This document shows, piece after piece, positions 51,430 to 60,305 of a DNA stretch of 64,000 nucleotides. The stretch comes from Leadbetterella sp035299025. GTDB taxonomy: Bacteria > Bacteroidota > Bacteroidia > Cytophagales > Spirosomataceae. A program made the position numbers and the translations under genes. How positions within the stretch are numbered: position 1 is the first letter of the stretch; the number at the start of each line of letters is the position of its first letter. A model generated the notes under the pieces. The model did not search any database. It saw only the letters and a list, made by a program, of their open reading frames with translations, and was not told the origin of the DNA. The DNA lies in the NCBI GenBank assembly GCA_035299025.1, contig DATGXK010000007.1, forward strand, positions 62,001 to 126,000. Direction: 5' to 3'.

Positions 51430-53277
51430 ATGAACTTACGTGCCTTCTTTAACATATCATTTAAGGTAATAAGAAGATGTTCAATTCTTTTTATGTTCTT
51501 TACTTTCTCTGTGGCTTCGGCTCAGACCAACGTTAGCAGAGAAAGTAAAGTCCCTTATGAGATAAAGTTTGCAGATGTAACTTTCCAGTTAAATGACGTC
51601 ACGAGGTATTTGATGTCGCAAGAAGTAGCGGCTATTTCCAGAAATACTGAATTAAAAAAAGAATATTTGACCAAGCTTTCCTTGGTGGTTCCATCCATCG
51701 AAAGTATTATGGACAAGGCCAACGTGCCCGACGATTTCAAGTATTTGAGTATTTATAACAAATATCAGAAAAGTTTAAGTGCCAGTGTAGTTTTAGAACA
51801 AGGCGTTTTTTGGGGTCTAGATATTGAGAAAGCCAAAGATGTTGACTTAATAGTAGATGACAAGGTAGACGAACGAAAACATTTGCTCATGGCCTCTAAA
51901 GGTGCCATGGTTTGTCTAAAACGGAATCAGGTACTTTACGAAAACTGGGGAAAGACCTTGTTTGCCCATTTGGCAAGCCGAGATGTGCTGAAAACCCTAG
52001 AGACAAGCAGAAAGTGGTCAGGCAATTATATTGTGCTCGATTCACCTTCGTATAGTTCTTTGATACAATTTTTAGCCTTTAAGTGGGTTTTAGAAGCCGA
52101 ATTCAATAGCTTCAAGAATCCAGAGCCAAACATAGTTTATGAGTATAAAAATGCTGCGGGTAAATCACTGAATTTGATTGCAGCTGATTTGAAAATAGAC
52201 CCTAAGGAGTTATTGAAAAGCAACTTGTGGCTAAAAGTAAACCGTGTTCCAGATGGCGATGCCAATATATTGGTGTATATACCGAGCAACAAATACGGTG
52301 AGGTCAGGATGTTGGACGAGATGTCGCGAAACATTGGAAACCAGAACATGGATTTAGGTTTTCCGATTATCAAACAGAAGCCTGAGCTCTCCAAAGGCCT
52401 TGGTGGTATGTTTTACACCATCAATACTTTAAATGGTATTCAGGCCGAAATGTGTGATGATTTCGTGAATCTTGCTTATAAGGCCAACATCAGTAACAAG
52501 CAGTTTTTGGATTTCAACGAAATGACGGACAAAGACTTTTTACAGATTGGCCAGGTATATTATATAGAGGAAAAGAGCGACAAAGCGGCTATTCCACATC
52601 ATATTGTGAAGAATGATGAAACCCTTTGGGAGATTTCGCAACAATACGGTGTGAAGCTATCTAAGCTATTGAAATACAATAGAATGGAAACGGTTGGGAG
52701 GCTTCAGAGAGGTCGGGTGGTGTGGATGCAAAATACCCGCCCCAAAAACAAACCGATTGAATATGTGGAGTTTCCGGTGGAAAACAAGGAAGATAAGCCC
52801 GAAAGATTGAAGTTTGACGACGAACTGATATCTGAGTACGTGGAGTCTAAAAAGGAAGAAGTTTTGGTAGAAAGCAAGCCTGTAGAGGAACCCACAAGGA
52901 AAATTCCTGCCGCAGACCCAAAGCCAAAGGAGCCTTTTAAGTCTGAGGTTCTTAGCAAAAATCAAGTGGTGCCTTTTGAAGAAACCACCGTAGTGTCGAA
53001 AACCAAAGTTGAGCCTTTTGAAATAACAACTGTTGTGAAAGAAGTGCCAACCTCGAAAGTAGAAACTGAGAAGCCTTTTTCTGAGGAATTGAAAGAAACG
53101 ATAGATATTCCAAAGAATTATGAAAAGGGATATTTGGTACACGAAGTAAAAAAAGGCGAGACCTTGTATCGGATTTCGGTGAACTATAAAGTAACCGTAA
53201 ATCAATTGTATAAGCTCAATAACCTCAATAACAACATTATAGAGGTTGGAGACAAAATAATAGTAAGAAAATATTGA
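51430..53277 (+). CDS. LysM protein with a degenerate lytic-transglycosylase-like domain
   Basis: A 615-residue exported protein. The ATG at 51430 gives a good signal peptide ending near SVASAQ; a GTG five codons upstream is less likely. Residues about 85-230 resemble MltD-type lytic transglycosylases: NVPDDFKYLSIYNKYQ aligns with the usual VPEDFKYL-x-x-E-S-x-x, and VDERKHLLMASKGAMVCLKR with the VDERxDPxxSTRAAAxYL block. The catalytic ES pair is missing (YN instead), and so is the YNAG motif. A first LysM domain is at about 389-435, then a Glu/Lys/Pro-rich linker, then a second LysM at about 568-615. So it likely binds peptidoglycan without cutting it. Confidence 0.75.
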   Translation: MNLRAFFNISFKVIRRCSILFMFFTFSVASAQTNVSRESKVPYEIKFADVTFQLNDVTRYLMSQEVAAISRNTELKKEYLTKLSLVVPSIESIMDKANVPDDFKYLSIYNKYQKSLSASVVLEQGVFWGLDIEKAKDVDLIVDDKVDERKHLLMASKGAMVCLKRNQVLYENWGKTLFAHLASRDVLKTLETSRKWSGNYIVLDSPSYSSLIQFLAFKWVLEAEFNSFKNPEPNIVYEYKNAAGKSLNLIAADLKIDPKELLKSNLWLKVNRVPDGDANILVYIPSNKYGEVRMLDEMSRNIGNQNMDLGFPIIKQKPELSKGLGGMFYTINTLNGIQAEMCDDFVNLAYKANISNKQFLDFNEMTDKDFLQIGQVYYIEEKSDKAAIPHHIVKNDETLWEISQQYGVKLSKLLKYNRMETVGRLQRGRVVWMQNTRPKNKPIEYVEFPVENKEDKPERLKFDDELISEYVESKKEEVLVESKPVEEPTRKIPAADPKPKEPFKSEVLSKNQVVPFEETTVVSKTKVEPFEITTVVKEVPTSKVETEKPFSEELKETIDIPKNYEKGYLVHEVKKGETLYRISVNYKVTVNQLYKLNNLNNNIIEVGDKIIVRKY

Positions 53278-53343
53278 GATTGCTTTTTGAACAATCTCAT
53301 ATAAAAATAAGTAATAAGTAGTATAGATTCACTCGATAGCTGG

Positions 53344-53379
53344 ATTAGCCTCGATCATTGATTGAGGCTAATTTTTTTT
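53344..53379 (+). terminator. Terminator of the LysM gene
   Basis: A perfect 9-bp stem ATTAGCCTC/GAGGCTAAT (53344-53352, 53364-53372) followed by eight T. The rest of the 220-base spacer to the GH30 gene holds a 12-base palindrome CGCAAATTTGCG at 53417-53428 and nothing else recognised. Confidence 0.8.
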
Positions 53380-53497
53380 GGGCTTGGTAGTTTTTGAATT
53401 CTTTCTTATCATTCTTCGCAAATTTGCGGGGAAAAGAGGTTATTCTCCGCAGTGGAATATTTTGACGGGGAATTTTGGCCCATTGAGATTATCCCTC

Positions 53498-54898
53498 TCA
53501 CCAAACATAACTAACCACACTCCCAGCTTCAATCGTCTCTCGAGCCATTTTCCCTTTTGAGCCAATCAAAAACTCAAGGCTTTTGTCCGAATCATTAATG
53601 ACGATCAGAACCGTTTTGCCCTCTGGAGTTTTGAATGCTACGTTTTGTAGGTTTAAAACAGTGTTGGAGGCTATTCTTTTGGAGTTGGTGGGTACAAACT
53701 TGGAGGCGTGGCCAATGATATAATAGGCGGCATTTCGCTCAATTTTGTCTTTGTCTATGGTGATAGCTCCCAAACAGGCCGTGCAGCCGCCATCGGTATG
53801 CGGGTTCATTTGTGGGTCTATGGCCAAATTCCATTCCAACACCGTTTTGCACCAATTTCTGGTGGCTCCAATGATCAAGTTTTTGACGTGCCAAGCCATA
53901 TCTCCACCAAAATTGGATGGGTGACCTATCCACTGCTCGGTAAAATAGAGGTTTTTGTCGGGATGAGCTTCGTGAACCTCGCCGATAGTCTCCACACTGC
54001 CCCCATATAAATGAAAAGCCGAGCCATCGATATATTTTCTTGCGGCTGGGTCGTTTAAAATCGAAATGGGATAATCTGGTCGGTCGGCGTTGTGGTCATA
54101 AATGATGATTTTGGTCTTGATGCCGTTTTCAAGGAACGTTGGCCCGAGGTTGTTTTTGATAAAATTTGCCTGTTCATTGGGCAACATTAAAAGACTCGGG
54201 TTGTTTCCGGGGTGAAGTGGCTCATTCTGAATCGTTAGGGCATCAATCACAATGCCGTGCTTTTTCATTTCTTTGATATATTTCATCAGATATTCGGCAT
54301 AAACCTGATAATATTCTGGCAAAAGACTTCCACCCATAGAATTATTGTTGGTTTTCATCCACGTTGGTGGGCTCCATGGAGAGGCTAATATTTTTATTTT
54401 TGGGTTTATTTTTACAATCTCTTTCAAGACAGGGATGAGGTCTTTTTCGTCTTCTTTTAAGCTAAAGCTTTTTAGGCTCGAGTCTTTGGTTTCGGCGTAG
54501 CTGTATGTTTTTTCGCTGAGGTCAGATGCTCCCACACTCACACGAATGTAGTTTATGCCGATGCTTTTCCCGGAATTTCCATAGAGTTCGAAGAGTAGGT
54601 CCTTTTTGTTTTTCAGCTGATTGATCAAAGTCGCACTGCCGCTGGTAAGGGTAAATCCAAAGCCATCCATGGTTTGGAAGGTTTTGGAATCATCCACAAA
54701 AATGACCGGTAGGTTTTGGGGCTTTGCTGTGAAATCTATCTTATTATTTTGTTTTTCCAGAAGCTTAGATTTGTCCAATTTAGTCACCCACTTTTCTATG
54801 GCTTGTGCAGAAGTGGCTTGTTGGCAAATCAGTACTAAAAACAAGGTTTTGAACAGCAGAAAACCTATGAATGAGAATTTTGAATTTTGGAGTGGCAT
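53498..54898 (-). CDS. Glycoside hydrolase family 30 (glucosylceramidase-like)
   Basis: A 466-residue secreted glycosidase. The ATG at 54896-54898 gives a signal peptide ending at ATSAQ; an upstream extension would run into the promoter region of the divergent gene. GH30 blocks: FQTMDGFGFTLTSGSATLIN near the start, SPWSPPTWMKTN, the acid/base DALTIQNEP and the nucleophile YFTEQWIG. A short beta domain ends the protein. GH30 enzymes cleave beta-glucosides, beta-xylosides or glucosylceramides; substrate not determined. No transporter or other glycosidase is adjacent. It is divergent from the carbamoyltransferase operon. Confidence 0.93.
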   Translation of the reverse strand: MPLQNSKFSFIGFLLFKTLFLVLICQQATSAQAIEKWVTKLDKSKLLEKQNNKIDFTAKPQNLPVIFVDDSKTFQTMDGFGFTLTSGSATLINQLKNKKDLLFELYGNSGKSIGINYIRVSVGASDLSEKTYSYAETKDSSLKSFSLKEDEKDLIPVLKEIVKINPKIKILASPWSPPTWMKTNNNSMGGSLLPEYYQVYAEYLMKYIKEMKKHGIVIDALTIQNEPLHPGNNPSLLMLPNEQANFIKNNLGPTFLENGIKTKIIIYDHNADRPDYPISILNDPAARKYIDGSAFHLYGGSVETIGEVHEAHPDKNLYFTEQWIGHPSNFGGDMAWHVKNLIIGATRNWCKTVLEWNLAIDPQMNPHTDGGCTACLGAITIDKDKIERNAAYYIIGHASKFVPTNSKRIASNTVLNLQNVAFKTPEGKTVLIVINDSDKSLEFLIGSKGKMARETIEAGSVVSYVW

Positions 54899-55073
54899 GT
54901 TTTGCTTTCTTTTTTGCAAATCTTGAAATATGATAAAAAGGCAAATTAATAGAAATTTAGTCAGAAAACTATTTTCCATAAAATCAAAACTTGGATGTAG
55001 TGCAGTCAAATTTTTTTTATTAGTCAATATTGGCGTAATTTGCATTTTATTATATAACAGACCATAATTTAGA

Positions 55074-56936
55074 ATGAACATCCTTGGCATTTCGGCGTTT
55101 TACCACGATTCAGCAGCTTCTATAGTACAAGATGGTAAAATAATTGCCGCAGCACAAGAGGAAAGGTTTACGAGGAAAAAACACGATCCGGGCTTTCCGA
55201 CCAACGCTGTTAAATTCTGTCTGGAATACAGCGGTTTAGAACTCAAAGACCTCGATGCCATCGTATTTTACGATAAGCCTTTGTTGAAATTTGAAAGACT
55301 GTTGGAGACCTATTATGCTTTTGCCCCAAAGGGTTTAAGGTCATTTATAACCTCTATTCCGGTTTGGATCAAAGAAAAAATGTTCCTTAAAAGGCTGATT
55401 CACGAGGAACTGGAGCAGATAGGCTCATACGACAAAAAGAAAACCAAGCTTCTTTTTCCAGAACATCATCTTTCGCACGCTGCCAGTGCGTTTTATCCTT
55501 CGCCTTATGAGGACTCGGCCATTCTTACCATAGATGGAGTAGGAGAGTGGGCCACTGCGTCTATCTGCCACGGTCAAAAAGGTGGAATCAAGATTTTGAA
55601 GGAGATGCGTTTTCCGCACTCTTTAGGTCTTTTATATTCAGCATTTACTTACTTTTTAGGATTTAGAGTAAACTCTGGTGAGTACAAACTTATGGGTTTG
55701 GCTCCTTACGGGAATCCGCTATCGCCAGACATTAAAAAGTATGTTGATATTATAAAAAAGGAACTCATCAGTATCAAAAGTGATGGTTCTGTGTGGTTAA
55801 ATCAGGACTTTTTCGATTATGCCACTGGCCTGAAAATGGTGAACGAGGCTAAGTGGGAAGCTCTCTTTGGTTTTAAAACTAGGAGACCAGAAGACGAATT
55901 GGAGCAGCACCATTGCAACCTTGGATTGGCGATTCAGCAAATTACAGAAGACGTGGTAGTTGCTATGGCTCAGGAAGCCAAACGACTAACAGGTTCAGAA
56001 AATATATGTTTGGCGGGCGGTGTGGCACTTAACTGTGTTTCGAACGGTAAATTACAGAAATCAGGTGTTTTCAAAAATGTATTCATTCAGCCAGCAGCTG
56101 GTGATGCCGGTGGAGCATTGGGTGCAGCCTTGGCTGTAAACTATATCTATTTCAAACAAGAGCGTGTGATAGACTACCAAATGGATGCCATGAAAGGCTC
56201 GTATTTGGGACCTACCATTTCAGACCTTGAAGTAGAGTTGATGTCTAAAAAATACAAGGCCAATTACCATTATTTTGAGAATTTCGACGAACTAGCCGCC
56301 GAAACAGCCAAGTTGATTTCTCAAGAAAATGTAATAGGTTGGGTACAAGGCAAAATGGAGTTTGGTCCAAGAGCCTTGGGAGCCAGAAGTATTTTGGGTG
56401 ATCCGAGGAGTCCAGAAATGCAGAAAAAGCTTAACCTGAAAATCAAATACAGAGAGTCCTTCAGACCATTTGCACCGTCGGTTTTGGCCGAAGATGTGAG
56501 CAAGTTTTTTGATTATGATGGTATTTCGCCCTATATGCTTTTGGTACATCCAGTGGCGGACGCTATCAAGAAAACTTTACCTGAAGGGTATGACGACATG
56601 AATTTGAGAGATAAACTCTATCATTTACGTTCGGAATTACCTTCAATTACGCATATTGACTTTTCGGCCAGAATTCAGACCGTACATAGCGATACCAATC
56701 CGCGTTATTACAGAATGATTGAGGAGTTTAAGAAGCTTACCGGTATGGGAGTGGTTGTCAATACTTCGTTTAACGTGAGAGGAGAGCCGATTGTGATGAC
56801 GCCAAACGACGCCTACAGGTGTTTTATGCGTACAGAGATGGACTACCTGGTGGTGGGCAATTTCTTATTTAGCAAGAAAGAGCAGCCAGAGTGGCAGGGT
56901 ACAGACAATTGGAAAGAAGAATTTGTATTAGATTAA
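55074..56936 (+). CDS. NodU/CmcH-type carbamoyltransferase
   Basis: A 620-residue enzyme that transfers a carbamoyl group from carbamoyl phosphate to a hydroxyl of a sugar or natural product. The N-terminal Kae1-like fold starts with MNILGISAFYHDSAASIV and has LLFPEHHLSHAASAFYPSP (the metal-binding histidines) and TIDGVGEWATAS; the C-terminal domain carries GWVQGKMEFGPRALGARSIL. The family includes NodU, CmcH, TobZ and the saxitoxin enzyme SxtI. It is followed after 22 bases by a 49-residue membrane peptide and then an SxtJ-family protein. The substrate here is unknown; a cell-surface glycan or lipid is plausible. Confidence 0.93.
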   Translation: MNILGISAFYHDSAASIVQDGKIIAAAQEERFTRKKHDPGFPTNAVKFCLEYSGLELKDLDAIVFYDKPLLKFERLLETYYAFAPKGLRSFITSIPVWIKEKMFLKRLIHEELEQIGSYDKKKTKLLFPEHHLSHAASAFYPSPYEDSAILTIDGVGEWATASICHGQKGGIKILKEMRFPHSLGLLYSAFTYFLGFRVNSGEYKLMGLAPYGNPLSPDIKKYVDIIKKELISIKSDGSVWLNQDFFDYATGLKMVNEAKWEALFGFKTRRPEDELEQHHCNLGLAIQQITEDVVVAMAQEAKRLTGSENICLAGGVALNCVSNGKLQKSGVFKNVFIQPAAGDAGGALGAALAVNYIYFKQERVIDYQMDAMKGSYLGPTISDLEVELMSKKYKANYHYFENFDELAAETAKLISQENVIGWVQGKMEFGPRALGARSILGDPRSPEMQKKLNLKIKYRESFRPFAPSVLAEDVSKFFDYDGISPYMLLVHPVADAIKKTLPEGYDDMNLRDKLYHLRSELPSITHIDFSARIQTVHSDTNPRYYRMIEEFKKLTGMGVVVNTSFNVRGEPIVMTPNDAYRCFMRTEMDYLVVGNFLFSKKEQPEWQGTDNWKEEFVLD

Positions 56937-56958
56937 TTCAAAAAAAATCATAAAAAAT

Positions 56959-57108
56959 ATGGACTTTATTAAAGATTTGTGGGGTTTTATGGCAGCTAGA
57001 AAGAAGTTTTGGTTGGCTCCCTTGATTATTATTTTGCTTTTGGTAGGTATTCTTATAGTTATTGGTGGTGGCTCTGCCATCGCTCCGTTTATTTACACAT
57101 TGTTTTAA
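56959..57108 (+). CDS. 49-residue membrane peptide (DUF5989 type)
   Basis: A tiny gene of 49 codons plus stop, too short for many gene finders. It starts MDFIKDLWGFMAARKKFW, continues with one hydrophobic helix (about 18-38) and ends in a short GGGSAIAPFIYTLF tail. This matches the DUF5989 group, which occurs next to carbamoyltransferases. It lies 22 bases after the carbamoyltransferase and 34 bases before the SxtJ-family gene. In saxitoxin clusters the order carbamoyltransferase SxtI, SxtJ and a very short SxtK suggests a similar three-part unit; that comparison rests on memory. Role unknown, perhaps a membrane adaptor. Confidence 0.8.
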   Translation: MDFIKDLWGFMAARKKFWLAPLIIILLLVGILIVIGGGSAIAPFIYTLF

Positions 57109-57142
57109 TTCATTCTCTAGATAGAGATAAATATTTTTATAG

Positions 57143-57538
57143 ATGAAAATTGCAGATAGATACCAATCACTACTTGTTATAGTTGTTGGTTTTCTGGTTC
57201 TTTACTTTATTTTCCAGAAAAATTACGACTGGTATTTTTTCGAATTTAAAAGAAATTACTTCTTGTACGCCGCTGTGGCCATTGGCGTTTCTTCGCTGAT
57301 GTTTGATTCCGTGGCAGATATAATACTGAAAGGCTGGATGAAAATAGCCGAAGTGTTGGGCTTTATTAATACCAGAATACTGATGAGTTTGGTGTTTTTT
57401 ATATTCCTTACACCATTTGCTCTTTTACAGAGAGTACTTTCGAGAAAGAATTTTTTATCGCTTAAAGATTCTGACTCCACGGTTTTTCATACGAGAGACC
57501 ATGAATACAAACCAGAAGATTTTGATAATATTTGGTAA
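57143..57538 (+). CDS. SxtJ-family membrane protein
   Basis: A 131-residue inner-membrane protein with three hydrophobic helices at about 10-26, 37-53 and 72-90 and a charged C-terminal tail that ends in HEYKPEDFDNIW. It matches the SxtJ family, named after a protein of unknown function encoded next to the carbamoyltransferase SxtI in saxitoxin clusters. It follows the 49-residue peptide by 34 bases and closes the operon at a strong terminator. A membrane docking role for the carbamoyltransferase is a guess. Confidence 0.82.
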   Translation: MKIADRYQSLLVIVVGFLVLYFIFQKNYDWYFFEFKRNYFLYAAVAIGVSSLMFDSVADIILKGWMKIAEVLGFINTRILMSLVFFIFLTPFALLQRVLSRKNFLSLKDSDSTVFHTRDHEYKPEDFDNIW

Positions 57539-57541
57539 GAC

Positions 57542-57566
57542 AAAGGCCTCGAAAGAGGCCTTTTTT
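57542..57566. terminator. Shared bidirectional terminator (SxtJ family / DUF456)
   Basis: A perfect 9-bp stem AAAGGCCTC/GAGGCCTTT (57542-57550, 57555-57563) with loop GAAA and a following T tract, between convergent genes; it begins just after the SxtJ-family stop. Confidence 0.85.
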
Positions 57567-58047
57567 ATTGAAATGATTGGTAAATTTCTTTAATGGAATA
57601 AACCAGCATTACGATACAGAGAATGGTTTTGGCTACGATTCCAGCCATTAAACCCAAAAAACTTCCTACGGCTGCTTTGAATGCTATGTTGTGATTCTTA
57701 TTGGATAGATATTCGCCAATGAAAGCTCCTGCAAAGGCTCCGATAAACAAGCCAAATGGGCCAAGAAACATGCCAACCAATAAGCCTATTCCAGATCCTA
57801 TGGTTCCCCATTTACTTCCACCAAACTTTTTTGTTCCCCAAATCGGGATGTAATAATCCATAACGGTTATTGCGGCAGTAACAATCCCAAATGCGATAAG
57901 GCTATTTTCTGAAAATTCTGCAAATCTAGAATAATGTAACAACAGCATACCCCCAAAACTCAAGGGCGGCCCCGGTAGAGGCAAAACAGCTCCAGCCAGC
58001 CCTATCAAAACGCATAAAAGTCCAGATATGAGGAGAAGGTAGTCCAT
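57565..58047 (-). CDS. DUF456 membrane protein
   Basis: A 160-residue inner-membrane protein with about four helices rich in Gly and Ala, including GLAGAVLPLPGPPLSFGGMLLLH and two GxxxG-rich segments (FIGAFAGAFIGEYLSN). This is the DUF456 family, often found in Bacteroidota; function unknown. Its ATG shares a base with the stop of the upstream aminotransferase gene (TAATG), so the two are translationally coupled. It ends at a terminator. Confidence 0.88.
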   Translation of the reverse strand: MDYLLLISGLLCVLIGLAGAVLPLPGPPLSFGGMLLLHYSRFAEFSENSLIAFGIVTAAITVMDYYIPIWGTKKFGGSKWGTIGSGIGLLVGMFLGPFGLFIGAFAGAFIGEYLSNKNHNIAFKAAVGSFLGLMAGIVAKTILCIVMLVYSIKEIYQSFQ

Positions 58048-59288
58048 TAGGCTTCAACCAAGGTTTGATTTTTGATTTTTCGGCTATCCAAAAACTCAGC
58101 TATCTTATCTATAGCCAATTCTAGGGTATCTAATTCGGGTAAAAAAACAGCCCTGAAGTGCTGGCCATCGGGGTAGTTGAATCCTTTGCCAGAAACCACG
58201 AAAACTTTTTGTTCGGAAAGGAGATCGAGTGCAAACTGCTCGTCGTTCTCAATGTCGAATTTCTTCATGTCAATTTTCGGAAAGACATAAAGAGAACCTT
58301 TTGGTTTCACACAAGTGATACCCGGGATATCGGTAAGTTTGTAATATATAAGGTCTCGCTGCTTCTTTAGCCTTCCTCCCTCGGCCACCAAATCATTGAT
58401 AGATTGATATCCTCCCAAGGCGGTTTGAATGGCATACTGGGTAGGGACATTGGCACACAAACGCATGGACGCCAATAAAGTAAGACCCTCTAGAAAGGAT
58501 TTTGCTTTATTTTTGGCTCCACTTGGTATCACCCATCCTCCTCTGAATCCGGCGGCTCTGTAGTTTTTGGAGAGTCCTCCGAATGTCATGAAGAAAACAT
58601 CTTCAGACAATGTAGCCGCGGGTACATGGATGTTTCCGTCGTAGAGGATTTTATCATAGATTTCGTCTGAAAAGATAATCAGATTGTTTGCCTCAGCCAA
58701 TGCCACGATTTTTTTCAAAACGTCTTTTTCATAAACAGCTCCAGTTGGGTTGTTTGGGTTGATTATTACAATGGCTTTCGTTTTAGACGTTATTTTTGAG
58801 GCCATGTCTGCTACGTCAGGGTTCCAATCAGACTCTTCATCGCATAAATAATGAACCGGTTTGCCTCCTGAAAGTGCCACGGCGGTCGTCCATAGCGGAT
58901 AGTCTGGCGAAGGTATCAAGATTTCGTCGCCGTCGTTGAGTAAGGCCTGCATACACATCACGATGAGTTCACTGACCCCATTACCTACAAAAATATCTTC
59001 CATTCTGACATCTTTAATGCCAATCTGCTGGGTATAATGCATGATGGCTTTACGAGCCGAGAAAATACCGAGATGGTGGGAGTATCCTTGTGCATTTCGG
59101 AGATTGAGTATCATGTCGTGCACTATTTCGTCGGGCACATCAAAACCAAACGGAGCCGGATTTCCGATGTTGAGGTTAATGATTTTTTGGCCCATGGCCT
59201 CCAGTTGTTGAGCTTTTTCAAAAACCGGCCCTCTAATAGCGTAGCTAAGATTGTTTAACCTGTCGCTTTTTTTGTACTCGTTTGGCAT
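58047..59288 (-). CDS. alaA: Alanine/glutamate-pyruvate aminotransferase (AlaA type)
   Basis: A PLP-dependent transaminase that forms alanine from pyruvate and glutamate. The 413 residues start with SDRLNNLSYAIRGPVFEKA, then LNIGNPAPFGFDVPDEI, PSPDYPLWTTAV, NPNNPTGAVYEKD and the PLP lysine in TFGGLSKNYRAAGFRGGW. These blocks are very close to E. coli AlaA. It sits between purC (1 base away) and the DUF456 gene (1-base overlap), with no clear pathway link. Confidence 0.9.
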   Translation of the reverse strand: MPNEYKKSDRLNNLSYAIRGPVFEKAQQLEAMGQKIINLNIGNPAPFGFDVPDEIVHDMILNLRNAQGYSHHLGIFSARKAIMHYTQQIGIKDVRMEDIFVGNGVSELIVMCMQALLNDGDEILIPSPDYPLWTTAVALSGGKPVHYLCDEESDWNPDVADMASKITSKTKAIVIINPNNPTGAVYEKDVLKKIVALAEANNLIIFSDEIYDKILYDGNIHVPAATLSEDVFFMTFGGLSKNYRAAGFRGGWVIPSGAKNKAKSFLEGLTLLASMRLCANVPTQYAIQTALGGYQSINDLVAEGGRLKKQRDLIYYKLTDIPGITCVKPKGSLYVFPKIDMKKFDIENDEQFALDLLSEQKVFVVSGKGFNYPDGQHFRAVFLPELDTLELAIDKIAEFLDSRKIKNQTLVEA

Positions 59289-59289
59289 G

Positions 59290-60231
59290 TTAAATCTTTT
59301 TTAAGAAGGCATTTACGTTGTTTTCTACACGTTTAATGATGTCTTCTGTTTGGTCTTTTTTAAATTTCTCACCCGTTACTTTTTCGAATAACTCTATGTA
59401 GCGGTTAGATATTTCTTCTATTTTTTCGTCTGTCATTTCTGGTACAGACTGCCCTTCTTTGCCCTGAAATCCGTTCGCAATCAACCATTCTCTTACAAAT
59501 TCTTTAGATAATTGTTTTTGAGGTAGGTTGTTGTCTTGATTTTCTTGGTAGTTGGCATTGTAAAAAAATCTCGAAGAGTCTGGCGTATGAATTTCGTCTA
59601 TCAAATATATAACACCTTCTTTTTCGCCAAATTCATATTTAGTATCAACCAAAATCAAGCCATTTTGTAGTGCCATTTCGGTACCTTTGGCAAACAGGGC
59701 CAGTGCGTATTTTTCAATAGCCACATATTTTTCTTCTTCCACCAGGCCTAAAGCCAAAATGTTTTCTCTTGATATATCCTCGTCGTGGCCTTCATGGGCT
59801 TTTGTGGTAGGCGTAATGATAGGGCTAGGAAGTTTATCGTTTTCTTTCAAACCATCAGGAAGTGAAACACCACAAATAGACCTTTTGCCTGATTTGTATT
59901 CTCTCCATGCATGCCCTGCCAAGTAGCCCCTGACAACCATTTCTACGGGGAAAGTATCACATTTTAAACCAAATGAAGCGTTTGGGTCTGGAGTAGCTAT
60001 TAACCAGTTGGGTACAATTTCACGTGTGGCTTCAAGGTTTTTTGCTGCTATTTGGTTTAAAACTTGGCCTTTGAAAGGTATAGGTTTTGGAAGAACCACA
60101 TCAAACGCAGAGATTCTGTCGGAGGCAATCATAAGTACGTGATTGCCAATGGTATATACGTCTCTTACTTTTCCTCGGTAAAAAGCTTTTTGGTTTTTGA
60201 AATTGTAATTGGTCTCTTTAATGCTATTCAT
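59290..60231 (-). CDS. purC: Phosphoribosylaminoimidazole-succinocarboxamide synthase
   Basis: Joins CAIR with aspartate to form SAICAR in purine synthesis. The 313 residues follow the longer bacterial form. Conserved blocks: FYRGKVRDVYTI, ASDRISAFDVVLPKPIPFKG, PVEMVVRGYLAGHAW, and IIDE-type nucleotide site YLIDEIHTPDSSRFF. The start codon and alaA start are 1 base apart from the stop of purC, so they are coupled; purC lies 74 bases after batC on the same strand. Confidence 0.96.
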   Translation of the reverse strand: MNSIKETNYNFKNQKAFYRGKVRDVYTIGNHVLMIASDRISAFDVVLPKPIPFKGQVLNQIAAKNLEATREIVPNWLIATPDPNASFGLKCDTFPVEMVVRGYLAGHAWREYKSGKRSICGVSLPDGLKENDKLPSPIITPTTKAHEGHDEDISRENILALGLVEEEKYVAIEKYALALFAKGTEMALQNGLILVDTKYEFGEKEGVIYLIDEIHTPDSSRFFYNANYQENQDNNLPQKQLSKEFVREWLIANGFQGKEGQSVPEMTDEKIEEISNRYIELFEKVTGEKFKKDQTEDIIKRVENNVNAFLKKI

Positions 60232-60305
60232 TTTTTAATCTAAAATTTCCCTTGTTATACTTTGTTTAGGTCGTAATACCTTTCGGTTTGCAAATTTCGG
60301 TTTTA

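Noticed and set aside
52666..53205. A 179-codon minus-strand frame inside the LysM gene
   Set aside because: Antisense shadow of the linker and second LysM domain, with Phe/Arg-rich nonsense composition.
54899..55090. A longer N-terminus for the GH30 protein
   Set aside because: It would place extra residues before a clear signal peptide and cover the start of the divergent carbamoyltransferase gene.
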